Of a stretch of DNA of 64,000 bases, positions 26,909 to 35,874 are shown one piece after another. The stretch is from UBA2988 sp965237965. GTDB taxonomy: Bacteria; Gemmatimonadota; Gemmatimonadetes; Longimicrobiales; Gaopeijiaceae. Numbering within the stretch: position 1 is the stretch's first letter; the number at the start of each line of letters is the position of its first letter. The translations under genes and the position numbers were made by a program. The stretch lies in contig CBDEGT010000003.1 in assembly GCA_965237965.1 (NCBI GenBank), positions 1,054,001-1,118,000 of the forward strand. The letters run 5' to 3'. The notes below the pieces were generated by a model. It was not told the DNA's origin, searched no databases, and saw only the letters and a program-made list of their open reading frames with translations.

Positions 26909-28897
26909 CTAAGGAGCACCCCCTCTGGGGTCCAGTCCTGCGATCTCCAGCAGCAGTAGGGCGTTCCGAGAAGTCGCGATCCCCGGCCTCAACAGGTAAT
27001 CGAACTGTAACGTTCGCGCGCCGTCCACGTCGACCACCTGTTCGCGGAAGTGAACATCCATGACCCGATTCTTGAGCTCTGGGGTCGCGCCCAACTCGAG
27101 ATCGTGGGTCGTGACAGCCCCGATAGCGGCTGTTTCTAGGAGTTGGGAAAGTACGATTCGTGCTGCAGTGCGGCGTTCCGCCGAGTTCGTTCCCTGAAGT
27201 ACCTCGTCGAGAAGGAATAGAACGGGACCAGCATGGGCTGCATCGACGACCTGCTTCAGACGTTGAAGCTCGGCCAAGAAATACGAGACACCGCCTTCGA
27301 GGCTGTCCCTCACCCTCATCGCACACCAGGGAAGTAGCGCCCTGGTTTTCATACGATCCGCCGCGACAGGTCCACCAGCCAGGGCAAGGACCTGATTGAC
27401 GCCAATTGCTCTCAAGAGAGTTGTCTTCCCCGCCATGTTGGATCCCGTCACCAACAGTAGTCGGCCCGGTGGGGAAAGCTCTACGTCGTTTCGAATGCAT
27501 CTCGCTGGATGTAGCAGCGGGTGCCCCAATCCACTCGCAGAAACACCTTCATGGGACTCGTCGAGGAACTCCGCAAATCCCCAGTCGGGATGATCGTGTA
27601 GCAGCCCACCGAACGCAGCCAGGACCTCGAGCTCACCCACAGTCTTGATCCATCCGACAGCGGCCGCTGCGTGTTCTGCGTGCCACCGTTCCAACCAGTT
27701 GAGCACATGCACGTCCCACGCGAAGAGAACTACCAGTGGAAAGTGGGCCAACGAGCGCCTCACGCTCGCAGTGTCTGTGATCCGGATTAGTCGTTCAATC
27801 GCCCCTGCCGCCCCGGGCGCTGGCTTCCGCGCACTCTCCCTGAGACGGTCGAGGAGTACGTCTCCATCGGGCAGCTGCGCCGCCAGGGCTAGGTGGGAGG
27901 ACCAAGTCCTAAGATCTCCTTCACCCGCCTCGGCGTCGGAGAACCGACGCGCTGCACGGGGGCCAACTGCCCGGTGAAGCGCATACGCCGCGAGAGCTCC
28001 GAGCACGGGAAACACACCTGGCGTCAAACCAACGAACCAAGTCACCGAAGTGACTGGGGTGAAGATCGCGAGAACACGGCCCGCATATAGATGGAGGCGG
28101 TGTTCCGCCAGCCATGGCGGCCGCGCCAGCCATGCAAGGAATCGTCGTGTATCGTGAGCGGCCCCTCCTCTCGGGGCTTCCCTCGCCGAAAGCTCAATGT
28201 CCTCGCGAAGCACTGGCTCCTCCGCGAGCATCTTGACGGCCTCTTGCCGTTCCCGAAGGGCCTCCGGCCAGGTCGACCCTGGGGTGGGGATTGTACGTGC
28301 CGGCTCCGATCCGATCCGGAGGAGCACGTCCGCCTCGCTTGTTGGAAGACGTGCAAAAGGGTCGAGAAGCAGCTGCTGAAGTACAGAGACCCCTGCAGCG
28401 GTCGTGACCCGACCTATCAGATGGGAAAGTGATGCTCGTCCTACGAGGTCTAGGTCGTCCGCAGATGGATGGTCCTTGGGAACAGCCAGCACCGGGGCCG
28501 GAGGAAGCGCGTCCCAGTTCCGATCTAGGCGCGCTAGTCCCTCCGTGTTCAGCGTTTCACGTAGTCGTGCCCTTCGGACCTCGCGCTGAGTACCGCGATA
28601 CCGAGCCACGAGAACGAGGAACAGCAAGCCAGCAGCCGATCCACCACTGATCAGCACCAGCCATGTGTCCCGAGGCGCGGTCTCTCGAAGGAGGAGCGGA
28701 GCAGCTGCCACTAGGAAGGCAACGATCCGGAAGCGGCTTAGCCGGAGTAGCGTTCGCTCGAGCTGCTCAGCATCGGTCCGCGCTAGCGCCTCACGCGTCC
28801 GATAGTAGCCCTGCGGCACAGCCGCGTCGTTGGCATTCAGCGGTACTCTATTAGGTGGCAAATCGTCGTCCCGCGCGAGGCCACGGCGCGACTGCAA
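26909..28897 (-). CDS. Membrane-linked MutS-like ATPase
   Basis: This 662-residue protein ends in a MutS-family ATPase domain: Walker A VTGSNMAGKTTLLRAIG, a following YFLAELQRLKQVVD helix, Walker B VLFLLDEVLQGTNSAER and THDLELGA. The mismatch-recognition domain is absent. Instead the N-terminal half has two predicted membrane segments at about residues 55-95 and a further hydrophobic stretch near 270-305. This MutS-like, membrane-associated subgroup is widespread but uncharacterised. The likely start is TTG 28897. It follows the Smr-domain gene by 9 bases, so the two form an operon. Confidence 0.8.
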   Translation of the reverse strand: MQSRRGLARDDDLPPNRVPLNANDAAVPQGYYRTREALARTDAEQLERTLLRLSRFRIVAFLVAAAPLLLRETAPRDTWLVLISGGSAAGLLFLVLVARYRGTQREVRRARLRETLNTEGLARLDRNWDALPPAPVLAVPKDHPSADDLDLVGRASLSHLIGRVTTAAGVSVLQQLLLDPFARLPTSEADVLLRIGSEPARTIPTPGSTWPEALRERQEAVKMLAEEPVLREDIELSAREAPRGGAAHDTRRFLAWLARPPWLAEHRLHLYAGRVLAIFTPVTSVTWFVGLTPGVFPVLGALAAYALHRAVGPRAARRFSDAEAGEGDLRTWSSHLALAAQLPDGDVLLDRLRESARKPAPGAAGAIERLIRITDTASVRRSLAHFPLVVLFAWDVHVLNWLERWHAEHAAAAVGWIKTVGELEVLAAFGGLLHDHPDWGFAEFLDESHEGVSASGLGHPLLHPARCIRNDVELSPPGRLLLVTGSNMAGKTTLLRAIGVNQVLALAGGPVAADRMKTRALLPWCAMRVRDSLEGGVSYFLAELQRLKQVVDAAHAGPVLFLLDEVLQGTNSAERRTAARIVLSQLLETAAIGAVTTHDLELGATPELKNRVMDVHFREQVVDVDGARTLQFDYLLRPGIATSRNALLLLEIAGLDPRGGAP

Positions 28898-28906
28898 ACA
28901 ACCGAT

Positions 28907-29398
28907 CTAATTGCGTGTCGATCGCCATTCCGAATCCAGGTCCAACCACGAGAACTCGTGGCTATCCTTACATCGAAAGTGTCCGGCTTCAATTCGAGCT
29001 CTAGTGTGCTCGGTCCCGCAGACGCGGCAGGGCGGCGGAGTTCGAGGCCTAGGTGCTGCGGGATTCTCTCGCAGCACCGCCACGTAGACAGTTCGATGCT
29101 GGATGCAATTCGTCCGGATGATGTACGGAGTCACTGCCGGGCTCCTCATAAGCGCACGCACGCAAGATCGCGCTGTCGTTCGACCCGGCCTCGAGGTGGA
29201 AGCGCCGTGCGTAAAGATCACGTGCTTTAGTCCCAGCCGATAGGCGGCCTCGAGAGCTGCTAGAGCGTAAGCCTCCAATTTCGACATCGCATCATGGTAC
29301 GAAATAGCGCCCGGCTCATCAGCCCGGTGGAAATCCACCTCAACAGCCAGTGGCAGGTCGCGGTACTGAGTCCAGTCCGCTGACTCATCCTTCTTCAA
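28907..29398 (-). CDS. Smr-domain protein with C-terminal zinc ribbon
   Basis: This encodes 163 residues. The middle (about 18-95) looks like an Smr (small MutS-related) domain: VEVDFHRADE replaces the usual LDLHG motif, a long helix follows (KLEAYALAALEAAYRLGL), then VIFTHGASTSRPGRTTAR corresponding to the conserved HGKG loop. Residues 122-150 carry CRVCGTEH and FRCKDSHEF, which could form a small zinc finger. Smr domains act as nucleases or RNA-binding modules and are normally fused to MutS2; here the domain is a separate gene just before a MutS-like ATPase. The start ATG is at 29398. Confidence 0.65.
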   Translation of the reverse strand: MKKDESADWTQYRDLPLAVEVDFHRADEPGAISYHDAMSKLEAYALAALEAAYRLGLKHVIFTHGASTSRPGRTTARSCVRALMRSPAVTPYIIRTNCIQHRTVYVAVLRENPAAPRPRTPPPCRVCGTEHTRARIEAGHFRCKDSHEFSWLDLDSEWRSTRN

Positions 29399-29627
29399 CG
29401 ACTCTCATCTCCAGGCTTGATGGAAGAAAGCGCGGCCGCTGAGCCCGCACGCCTCATCATGGTTACAAACTTCTTCGAGGAGCTGAAGCGGCTGGTGCCG
29501 AACTGAAGGCCCCCATCCCGGTTTATGGCGCCCCCCTAACGACATCCGGGGCGATATGAGGCGCTGGCTGATGCTGGCTTCCGGCACGGTGAGTTGGCCA
29601 TCTGTTGCGGCGAAGGCCCTTCCCGCG

Positions 29628-30047
29628 TCATGGGAATATCTTCGTGAGCATCATATGTACCAGGTTGCCGGAAGGATTGCGATGCGTGCACGACATCGTG
29701 TCTCCGGCAGCCACAGTGCACTGAAACTCGTATCCGCCCATCGAATTCCCGTTCTCACACCGGCCATCTTGGATCACTATCCTGAACGTATCGCCTTGGG
29801 CATCCAATCGACGTCCCCTCGATAAGCAGGTCGTCGGAGGCTCTCGAATGGGAGTGTTGGGGAAATGGACTCTGAGTTTGGCAGCGCCGTTTGCAGCTAT
29901 GCACAACAGCATTGTGTTGAGACCAGGGTTGGATCCATTTGTCGTAGATCCTTTCCAGCAGGTTTCGAGTGACGACGGCCCATGGAGGCTAACCGCCACC
30001 AGCAATAGAGCTAGGCCCGACGTAGGTGTCGTCATCTCGATTCCCAA
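29628..30047 (-). CDS. Secreted cysteine-containing protein
   Basis: This encodes 139 residues with a signal peptide (SGLALLLVAVSLHGPSS) and five cysteines in the mature part (ETCWKGS, MLLCIAAN, TTCLSRG, GRCENGN, FQCTVAA). This suggests a small disulfide-stabilised envelope or secreted domain. No family is recognised. Regions on either side hold no clear gene. Confidence 0.45.
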   Translation of the reverse strand: MGIEMTTPTSGLALLLVAVSLHGPSSLETCWKGSTTNGSNPGLNTMLLCIAANGAAKLRVHFPNTPIREPPTTCLSRGRRLDAQGDTFRIVIQDGRCENGNSMGGYEFQCTVAAGDTMSCTHRNPSGNLVHMMLTKIFP

Positions 30048-30307
30048 TTATGGTTACCTGGTGATCAAGCCGACAAAGCGAGTGGCAGGGCGACCGTTGT
30101 ATGCCTACCGCACAAGGACAACTCGCGTATAACGATCCATTTGCGCCTTTGAGCGCACACGTCACCAAGATTATGTCATTCACGCAATTCGGCGAAGGTC
30201 TTGTCTGGAGAGTGGTGGTCGCACGGCTTCGCGTACGGGCGCCTGGACGACATATGCGAACCTGCGTCACCGATCCGCCGAGGACCCGGATCGAGGGCGC
30301 CCGGTAA

Positions 30308-30480
30308 TCTGCTCTCGTCGGTTCTCGTCGGTTCTTGCCCCCTCCTGCGACCCTATCACTCGTCCCAACAATCCCCTCGTGCACCTATTCCAGAATGATC
30401 TGGTAGCCACATACGTAAGAAAACCCCGCTACGGCCGGGAGACCGCGCGGGGTTTGAAGCGAGGATATGAGCGGAGGCGG
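30308..30480. repeat. Long intergenic repeat, copy A
   Basis: This copy shares about 170 bases with 32243-32404: CTGCTCTCGTCGGT, CTCCTGCGA, CCTATCACTCGTCCC, CAATCCCCTCG, CACATACGTAAGAA, the terminator hairpin, and GAAGCGAG-ATATGAGCGGAGGCGG. The two copies flank three small envelope genes. Confidence 0.7.
30421..30455. terminator. Bidirectional terminator in repeat copy A
   Basis: AAACCCCGC (30421-30429) pairs with GCGGGGTTT (30447-30455). Being symmetrical it can work on both strands, and it lies just past the end of the reverse-strand membrane gene at 30513. Confidence 0.7.
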
Positions 30481-30512
30481 AGGGACTCACTCCGGCTCCT
30501 CCGCCATTCTTG

Positions 30513-30902
30513 CTAGTGCAAGCGAACTATAGCAGCGGAGACCGCACCCGCCAGTGCGAAAACGGGGCCCAACACCACGATCTCTAGTGTGGTGCCTTCA
30601 ACAAGGGCGACCGCCAAGACGAAGGCCCCGGACAGCAGAAGACCCCCAACGGCCCCCCACCCGGCGAAGCGCAGAAGTGACATCTGATCAAACCTACGAC
30701 GGCTCTCACCAATCCCGAGGACCCCCGAGAACATGACGCCGGCAAGAAAGCCGAACATACCAAACCCGATGGGAAACGGAACGTCGGCGGCGTCAAGACC
30801 GACTACTAGCAGGAGCGCGACGCCCGCGCCGAACCATGCTATTGCCCAGGTCAGGCCCATCCCGATTCCGCCGCGGATGCGTCTCAGCCACTTCCTCACC
30901 AT
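30513..30902 (-). CDS. Four-helix membrane protein
   Basis: This 129-residue protein has a basic N-terminus (VRKWLRRIRGG). Four hydrophobic helices follow (GLTWAIAWFGAGVALLLVVG, GFGMFGFLAGVMFSGVLG, GWGAVGGLLLSGAFVLAVAL, LGPVFALAGAVSAAIV). Such proteins are common in Gemmatimonadota genomes but have no known role. The ATG at 30902 is preferred over 30911 because GGGAGGA precedes it. Confidence 0.6.
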   Translation of the reverse strand: MVRKWLRRIRGGIGMGLTWAIAWFGAGVALLLVVGLDAADVPFPIGFGMFGFLAGVMFSGVLGIGESRRRFDQMSLLRFAGWGAVGGLLLSGAFVLAVALVEGTTLEIVVLGPVFALAGAVSAAIVRLH

Positions 30903-30952
30903 TCCTCCCATCTGGACCGGCCGATTGTGGCGCTAAGGATCTAGGATCCGAT

Positions 30953-31457
30953 TCAACGGGCCTGGTCGAGAATCTCCCCGAGGCGTTCGTTCGACAGCCG
31001 CGAGATCTCCATGCTCGTGCCGACTGGGGCTTCAAGGGCTTCCACCACGTCTCTAGCCGCTGCCAACCCTTGCTCGCGGCAGCTCGACAATCCGGATGAT
31101 GACGAAGGCAATGAGCGTAACGATGAAAAAGACAAGCAGGGCACCCGCGAGACCCTGCAGCGCGCTGATGATGGTGCCGTACACTTCGAGCACGCCCCGC
31201 TCGAGCGTGAGAGAGACGATCTCGGCGTCCTCGACCGGCGGCCTGGTGATATAGCGCTCGAGTTGGTTGATTCGAACACCACTCGATATCCCGACGACGT
31301 ATAACCCGAAGGTTATGTACTTGACCCAGGCCTCGCTTATCTCGTCGGCAATGATCCTTTCGAGGATCCTCCCGATCGGGCGCCTGAATAGCCATACGAC
31401 TAGGAGCGACATCAATGCCGAAATCACAAACGTGACGAGTAGCAGCGTCAAGAACAT
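30953..31457 (-). CDS. Membrane protein with an apparent frameshift near its end
   Basis: From ATG 31457 (GAGGTG site) a frame runs to 31053. It has an N-terminal helix (LTLLLVTFVISALMSLLVVW), a second segment (YITFGLYVVGISSGV) and a strong third helix (GALLVFFIVTLIAFVIIRI), and stops after ELPRARVGSG. In another frame the sequence continues with a well-formed end (REQGLAAARDVVEALEAP, then ISRLSNERLGEILDQAR) to a stop at 30953. The latter fits as the original C-terminus, so one shift near 31075 is likely. The middle resembles mechanosensitive-channel-like helper regions only vaguely. Confidence 0.45.
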
Positions 31458-31565
31458 CAGTCACCTCGCACTGTTGCAGTCTCTTCCAGGGCTGTTAGCC
31501 TGCACGATCCTCCGCTGTGACCTGCCGCCGTTCCTCGATCCTCTCTCGCTTTCCAAGGCCACAGG

Positions 31566-32090
31566 TCACCTGTTGGAGCAAGCTGATAGCTCGGGATGGG
31601 CGGTCCAGGCCTCAAACGACGCCCCCCGGTTGGCCAGCTCGATCGGAGTCGTTTCTCCGGCCGGAACATCGGTCGGCGGCGTCGGGCCAAGCTCCGCGCC
31701 ACCGTCAAGGTGCACCTCCACTCGCACGCCGCAGAGTGTGTGGTCAGTCGTGTTCTCTACCCATCCGACAAAGGCATCCCGCTGGGCATTGTACGATAGG
31801 ACGAGCCGTGCACCTCCGCGCGTCGCATCCCAGGTATCTGCCCGCGCGATGTATACACGCGACTCCTCGCCTTCGTCACTGTCCTCGTCGTGATCACCCA
31901 CACCCTCCTCTGCGCTGTGCTCCTCTCCGCCTTCTTCGTCGGATTCCGTACTCTCTCTGCTCTCTGTACGCTCGCTGAGACCCTCGCTCCGCTCACGAGA
32001 CTCTGCAGCCATAGAGGACTCGCCTGCGGCGTCGGTATCCAGTTGTGAATCCTGGACGCACGCGACCGTTCGGAACAACAGCACTACCAT
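31566..32090 (-). CDS. Lipoprotein with acidic linker and FxLYD-like domain
   Basis: Starting at ATG 32090 the product has 174 residues: a short lipoprotein signal (VVLLFRTVAC), then about 65 residues of Glu/Ser/Asp-rich linker. A compact beta domain of about 90 residues follows (RVYIARADTWDATRGG, LVLSYNAQRDAFVGWVENTT, CGVRVEVHLDGGAELGPT). This arrangement resembles FxLYD-type envelope domains held away from the membrane by a charged spacer. A longer frame to 32174 is possible but would bury the signal. Function unknown. Confidence 0.55.
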   Translation of the reverse strand: MVVLLFRTVACVQDSQLDTDAAGESSMAAESRERSEGLSERTESRESTESDEEGGEEHSAEEGVGDHDEDSDEGEESRVYIARADTWDATRGGARLVLSYNAQRDAFVGWVENTTDHTLCGVRVEVHLDGGAELGPTPPTDVPAGETTPIELANRGASFEAWTAHPELSACSNR

Positions 32091-32242
32091 GGCAACGACC
32101 CGTAGAAGCCTGAATCGTCTCTGGGCTATCACCTCTTTATCTCGCTGGTTCTGGGTCGGCAAGCAGATAAGCACCTCGACTCCTACGGCTCCCGTTGACG
32201 TGATCTCAGGAAGCTACGGCCCCGTACCGTCGCCTGCTCTAG

Positions 32243-32404
32243 TCTGCTCTCGTCGGTCCTTACCCACTCCTGCGATCCTATCACTCGTCCCGACAATCCC
32301 CTCGCTGACCTATCCCGAAATCCCTTCCAAACCACATACGTAAGAAGCCCCGCAACGGCCAACAGGCCGCGCGGGGCTTGAAGCGAGCATATGAGCGGAG
32401 GCGG
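32243..32404. repeat. Long intergenic repeat, copy B
   Basis: This is the second copy of the block at 30308-30480, with the same order of motifs and an equivalent terminator hairpin. It lies between the acidic-linker lipoprotein gene and an IS3-family element. Confidence 0.7.
32345..32379. terminator. Bidirectional terminator in repeat copy B
   Basis: AAGCCCCGC (32345-32353) pairs with GCGGGGCTT (32371-32379), the same layout as in copy A with compensated changes at the stem base (A-T to G-C). Confidence 0.7.
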
Positions 32405-32495
32405 ACAGGTATAGGTATCGAACGAATCAACTGAGCCACCCACTACTGCGCCTCAAGGCGCCCCTTCACGTCAGTGTATGCAGCATTGACTAGGT

Positions 32496-33742
32496 TTGCT
32501 GTGTACCCCGTTTCGTGAGGCAGTTCGGGTTAGCACTTGGGACCCACCATGAGCTTGGCGGAGCGGTAGTGCTGGGGTGACTGATAGCCGAGCGCCGAAT
32601 GAGGCGCGACGGCATTGTAGTCGGCGAACCAGGCGGGTAGCTGGTCGAGCACCGCGGCCGACGACGAGAGATCCGCGCCGGCGAAATAGTCGCGGCGCAT
32701 GGTGTTCACGAACGCCTCCGACATGCCGTTGGACTCCGGGCTGGAAGCCGGTGTCGTGATGGGCACGAGATTCAGCCACTCGGCCGTGATGATCGTGTCG
32801 AGCGCGGTATAGACGCTGCCGTTGTCGCTGAGCCACTGAATCGGCTGGTTTGGACGCTCACCGGAGCCGAATCGTGCAGCAACCGCCCGCTGCATGAGCC
32901 GCTGAACATCAGTGCCCAAGAAATCCCGGGGTACCGCGACGTGGGCCAACACCTTCCGGTCGTGACAGTCCAGAGCGAAGCCGACTTGGACGATCTCGCC
33001 GTTCCAGCATGCGATCTCGAGCACGTCGCTACACCAACGCTCATTGGACACGGCACGCTGGACCCGTCCACGGTGCGCACGGCCAGTACGACGCCTCGTA
33101 GATCGAGGCAGCGTCCAGCCGTTGATGGCCATGACGCGCTGGATCCGCTTCAGGTTATACGATGTCTCGAACGACCGGTTGACGAGCGCCCGGACGCGCC
33201 GCGCCCCGTAGGAGGACCGGGTGCGGATCACGGTTCGGATCTGAGCCGTCACCACCCGGTCCTGTGCCCGGGCATACCGTTCCGGGCGCCCTACGCTGTC
33301 CCGATAGGCGCAGGCTCGGCTGATCCCCAGGGTCCCACAGATCGGGGCCATCTTGAGCCCCGTCACTTCTTTGACACGGAGAATCTCGACCTCCATGGTC
33401 TTCTTCCCCAGCGCCCGCTCGAGCTCACGAATGCGCTGCTGCGCGGCCCGTAGCTCGCTGACGGGCACGACCTCTTGGTTCGAGGCGACCGCGGCCGAGC
33501 TCCCCTTCGTGCTCAGATGCTGCCACCGCCGCACAACGGACGGCGAGACCGCCAGCTCCCGCGCTAGCTCAGAAAGCGTTAGCTCCTGGCGATCGACCCG
33601 AGCGATCTGCTCCTGCTTGAACTGCGTGGTAAAGAAGCGACGACCGTCTGAACCACGTCGGTGTGTTTCCATTCGACGAACCTCCGTTGAGAAGTCAAAC
33701 TACCCTTCCCAAACTGCCTCGTCGAATTGGGGTACACAGCAA
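32496..33742 (-). mobile_element. IS3-family insertion sequence, about 1.25 kb, complete
   Basis: Imperfect terminal inverted repeats are visible. The left end reads TTGCTGTGTACCCCGTTTCG then GAGGCAGTT. The right end, reversed, reads TTGCTGTGTACCCCAATTCG then GAGGCAGTT. The transposase gene fills the element on the reverse strand. I could not see a clear target duplication. A membrane-protein frame resumes right after the right end, so the element probably broke a gene. Confidence 0.8.
32530..33672 (-). CDS. IS3-family transposase, single continuous frame
   Basis: This encodes 380 residues. It has an N-terminal helix-turn-helix (LTLSELARELAVSPSVVRRW), a leucine-zipper-like coiled coil (QQRIRELERALGKKTMEVEIL), a second HTH (GTLGISRACAYRD) and the rve integrase core. 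The catalytic residues sit in WCSDVLEIACW, IQWLSDNGSVYTA and SPESNGMSEAFV, completing DDE. Most IS3 elements make the same product by frameshifting between orfA and orfB; here it is one uninterrupted gene. All key residues are present, so the element may be active. Confidence 0.85.
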   Translation of the reverse strand: METHRRGSDGRRFFTTQFKQEQIARVDRQELTLSELARELAVSPSVVRRWQHLSTKGSSAAVASNQEVVPVSELRAAQQRIRELERALGKKTMEVEILRVKEVTGLKMAPICGTLGISRACAYRDSVGRPERYARAQDRVVTAQIRTVIRTRSSYGARRVRALVNRSFETSYNLKRIQRVMAINGWTLPRSTRRRTGRAHRGRVQRAVSNERWCSDVLEIACWNGEIVQVGFALDCHDRKVLAHVAVPRDFLGTDVQRLMQRAVAARFGSGERPNQPIQWLSDNGSVYTALDTIITAEWLNLVPITTPASSPESNGMSEAFVNTMRRDYFAGADLSSSAAVLDQLPAWFADYNAVAPHSALGYQSPQHYRSAKLMVGPKC

Positions 33743-34092
33743 GAGACATAGTCAACGTTGGCTTCGGCAAGGCATGGAAGCGCGGCCATCTTTACCTAGG
33801 CCTTGTAGTACTGGCGGGCGTAGCTGCTCTGGTCAGTTGGGCTGCGTATGGGAGCTTATTGGGTCCGCCTTTGGGGATCCTCGTAGGCGGGTCGTTGGTC
33901 TACGCTTTCGGCCACATGGGGATCGCCTTCGCCCTGGCGACTCTCCTCGGGACGCCAGGCTGCGAGATGCGGTCCATTCCTCAGCTCTGGTCGCTGGTCA
34001 CGGGGAGGGGGTCTAAGGAACACTACTGCCCCGGCGCGCTCACGCCGATTGACCGCTGGGAGGGAGCACTCCGAGCGAGACGTCGGACATAA
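33743..34092 (+). pseudogene. Membrane-protein gene cut by the IS3 element
   Basis: From the IS right end a frame runs to a stop at 34092: DIVNVGFGKAWKRGHLYLG, then helices LVVLAGVAALVSWAAYG and LGILVGGSLVYAFGHMGIAFALA, and a polar tail. A TTG inside the IS inverted repeat could start it, but the composition suggests the end of a longer gene. No matching 5' half is recognisable on the other side of the IS, where a stop follows quickly. Confidence 0.4.
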
Positions 34093-34307
34093 ATGAAGCC
34101 GTAGTACCGAGCTTCTTGGACGCCTACGGACGAGCTAGGGCGTTGCTGGGGGCGGGAGCCTCTGGGCGATGGAGGCAACGGACGGCGCACCGTCGGCCCG
34201 GCAGGACATTGCTGACGCCCCACCGCTTTCTCCAGTCACGTCCTTACCATCGACCAGGACGGTGGGCGAGCCGAGGCGGAGGTTGGGTCAATAGGTGTGT
34301 AAACGTA

Positions 34308-35387
34308 TCAGGCGGCATTCTTCCGCTGTTGGGTTGAGACGGGCTTTCCGTCTTCGAACTTCCTTCCTTCAAACACGTCCTTGAGGAGGTGAGGAGCGTC
34401 GAGCCTTCGGAAGCGCTTCTCGGCCACCAAGAGCAACTTCCAGATCAGCGCCGTAGCGCTCTCGACCCGCTTGAATCGCTTCGCCGCCGTCGTCCTGAGC
34501 CGTACCGCAGCGAACGGGCTCTCGACCACGTTCGTCGTGCGTAGATGCTTCCAGTGATCCTCGGGGAAGTCGTAGAACGCCACCATCCGCTCCCAGTCGT
34601 CCTCGAGTACGTCCACCGCCTTCGGATACCACGGCCTGTAGCGCCTGGCGAACACTTCGCGGGCCTTCACAGCCTCGGACCGGCTCGGTGCGTAGACCAC
34701 GGCCCTGAGAAGATCCTTCGCCTCGCTCTGCTCCCGCTGCGGCAGCCGGTCCAGCACGTTCCTCATCTTGTGGTTCCAGCACCGTTGCTCGCCCGCCTCA
34801 GGCCATACCTGCCGTACTGCGCCCCAGATCGCCGCGTTACCGTCCGCCATCAGAAGCCGGGGCGCCTCGATGCCGCGTGCCTTCAGATCCCGCAACACCT
34901 CCGACCAGGACTCGACCGACTCTCGGTAGCCCGATCTCAGGGCCAACACTTCCTTCGTCCCGTCTCGCATCGCGCCCAGAACCACCAGCAGTGCTGCCTT
35001 GTCCCGCTCGAGCCCCGCCTTCACGTAGATCCCGTCCGCCCAGACGTAGACGACCTCACGGTCGGCCAGCGAGCGCTTCGACCATTCCTCGAATTCCGCC
35101 GTCCATCCCGCCCGCAGCCGCCGAATCGAAGACTTCGACAACGGGGCCCCCTCGCCCAGCAGGCCCCGCATCGCCAGCTCGAAGTCTCCCTCCGCCAGCC
35201 CGTGCAGATACAGCTCCGGAAGCAGAGCACCCAGCTCCTTCGTCCGTCGTGCGAACAACGGCAACACCCGACTCTCGAACCGCTCCTCGACGCCCCGAAC
35301 CCGAGGGCGTCGGAGCATGATCGTGCCCGAGCTCATCGCCAACCGCCTCGGCACAGTACAGGTGACGTGATTCACGGCAAGAATCAT
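34308..35387 (-). CDS. IS256-family transposase, N-terminally truncated
   Basis: This 359-residue mutator-type transposase keeps the whole catalytic core: VYVWADGIYVKAG, RLLMADGNAAIWGAV and LRTTNVVESPFAAV supply D, D and E, with the CWNHKMRNVLDRLP helix between. IS256 proteins are usually near 400 residues and start with a region ending in RNGYYxRxxxTxxGT; only SSGTIMLRRPRVRG of it remains. No second inverted repeat is recognisable upstream. The element has probably lost its 5' end near 35390 and is unlikely to move by itself. Confidence 0.75.
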   Translation of the reverse strand: MILAVNHVTCTVPRRLAMSSGTIMLRRPRVRGVEERFESRVLPLFARRTKELGALLPELYLHGLAEGDFELAMRGLLGEGAPLSKSSIRRLRAGWTAEFEEWSKRSLADREVVYVWADGIYVKAGLERDKAALLVVLGAMRDGTKEVLALRSGYRESVESWSEVLRDLKARGIEAPRLLMADGNAAIWGAVRQVWPEAGEQRCWNHKMRNVLDRLPQREQSEAKDLLRAVVYAPSRSEAVKAREVFARRYRPWYPKAVDVLEDDWERMVAFYDFPEDHWKHLRTTNVVESPFAAVRLRTTAAKRFKRVESATALIWKLLLVAEKRFRRLDAPHLLKDVFEGRKFEDGKPVSTQQRKNAA

Positions 35388-35574
35388 GATGGATCTGATA
35401 AGTTACTGTGGTACAACGATATACATATGCTATCTCTTTGGTTGTCCCCTTTTCATACCCATTTTTAGGAACTGGATTCCAAACGACCCTAGCGGACCTT
35501 GGCGGACACGTCGGCCACCCGATTGCCATCTTTGACGACTACGTACCCACCCGCTGGAGCCGAAGATCAAGCAC

Positions 35575-35757
35575 TTGCGCTCGGTGTCGTCCACCACAGT
35601 AAAGCGCGGCTTCAATGAGATCCGTGATCTGCGCGATCACCTCGCCCACGCAAACTACTATGCCGAGACCCCCGCGGCCGCTCGTCAGGTCTGCCAGGTG
35701 GTCAGGAAGATTCGCCGCATCCAAGCGGACCTGCTTACAGGGATCGAAGATCAATAG
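35575..35757 (+). pseudogene. C-terminal gene fragment with HEPN-like pattern
   Basis: About 50 residues (FNEIRDLRDHLAHANYYAETP, then VCQVVRKIRRIQADLL) form two helices with an RDLRDHLAHAN motif. This is reminiscent of the RNxxxH/RDxxAH face of HEPN-type or CBS-linked helical domains. A preceding segment in another frame (LADLGGHVGHPIAIFDDYVP, about 35475-35550) may be the frame-shifted upstream part. There is no start of its own. This is a decayed fragment whose parent cannot be named. Confidence 0.3.
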
Positions 35758-35874
35758 CTCCCCTCAAGGAGAGCCGCCGTGGAGACCTCATCGGCGGGAG
35801 GAGGTTGACGAAGGCCCTAATCTGCTATAATCACACCACGGTCTCAGCACATAAGTATCACGGAAGGGAGAGCT

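Noticed and set aside
32385..32430. tRNA-Ser-like 3' end (GTCCGCCTCCGC with a partial T-arm on the reverse strand)
   Set aside because: The T-loop is broken by extra bases and no acceptor, D or anticodon arm can be drawn.
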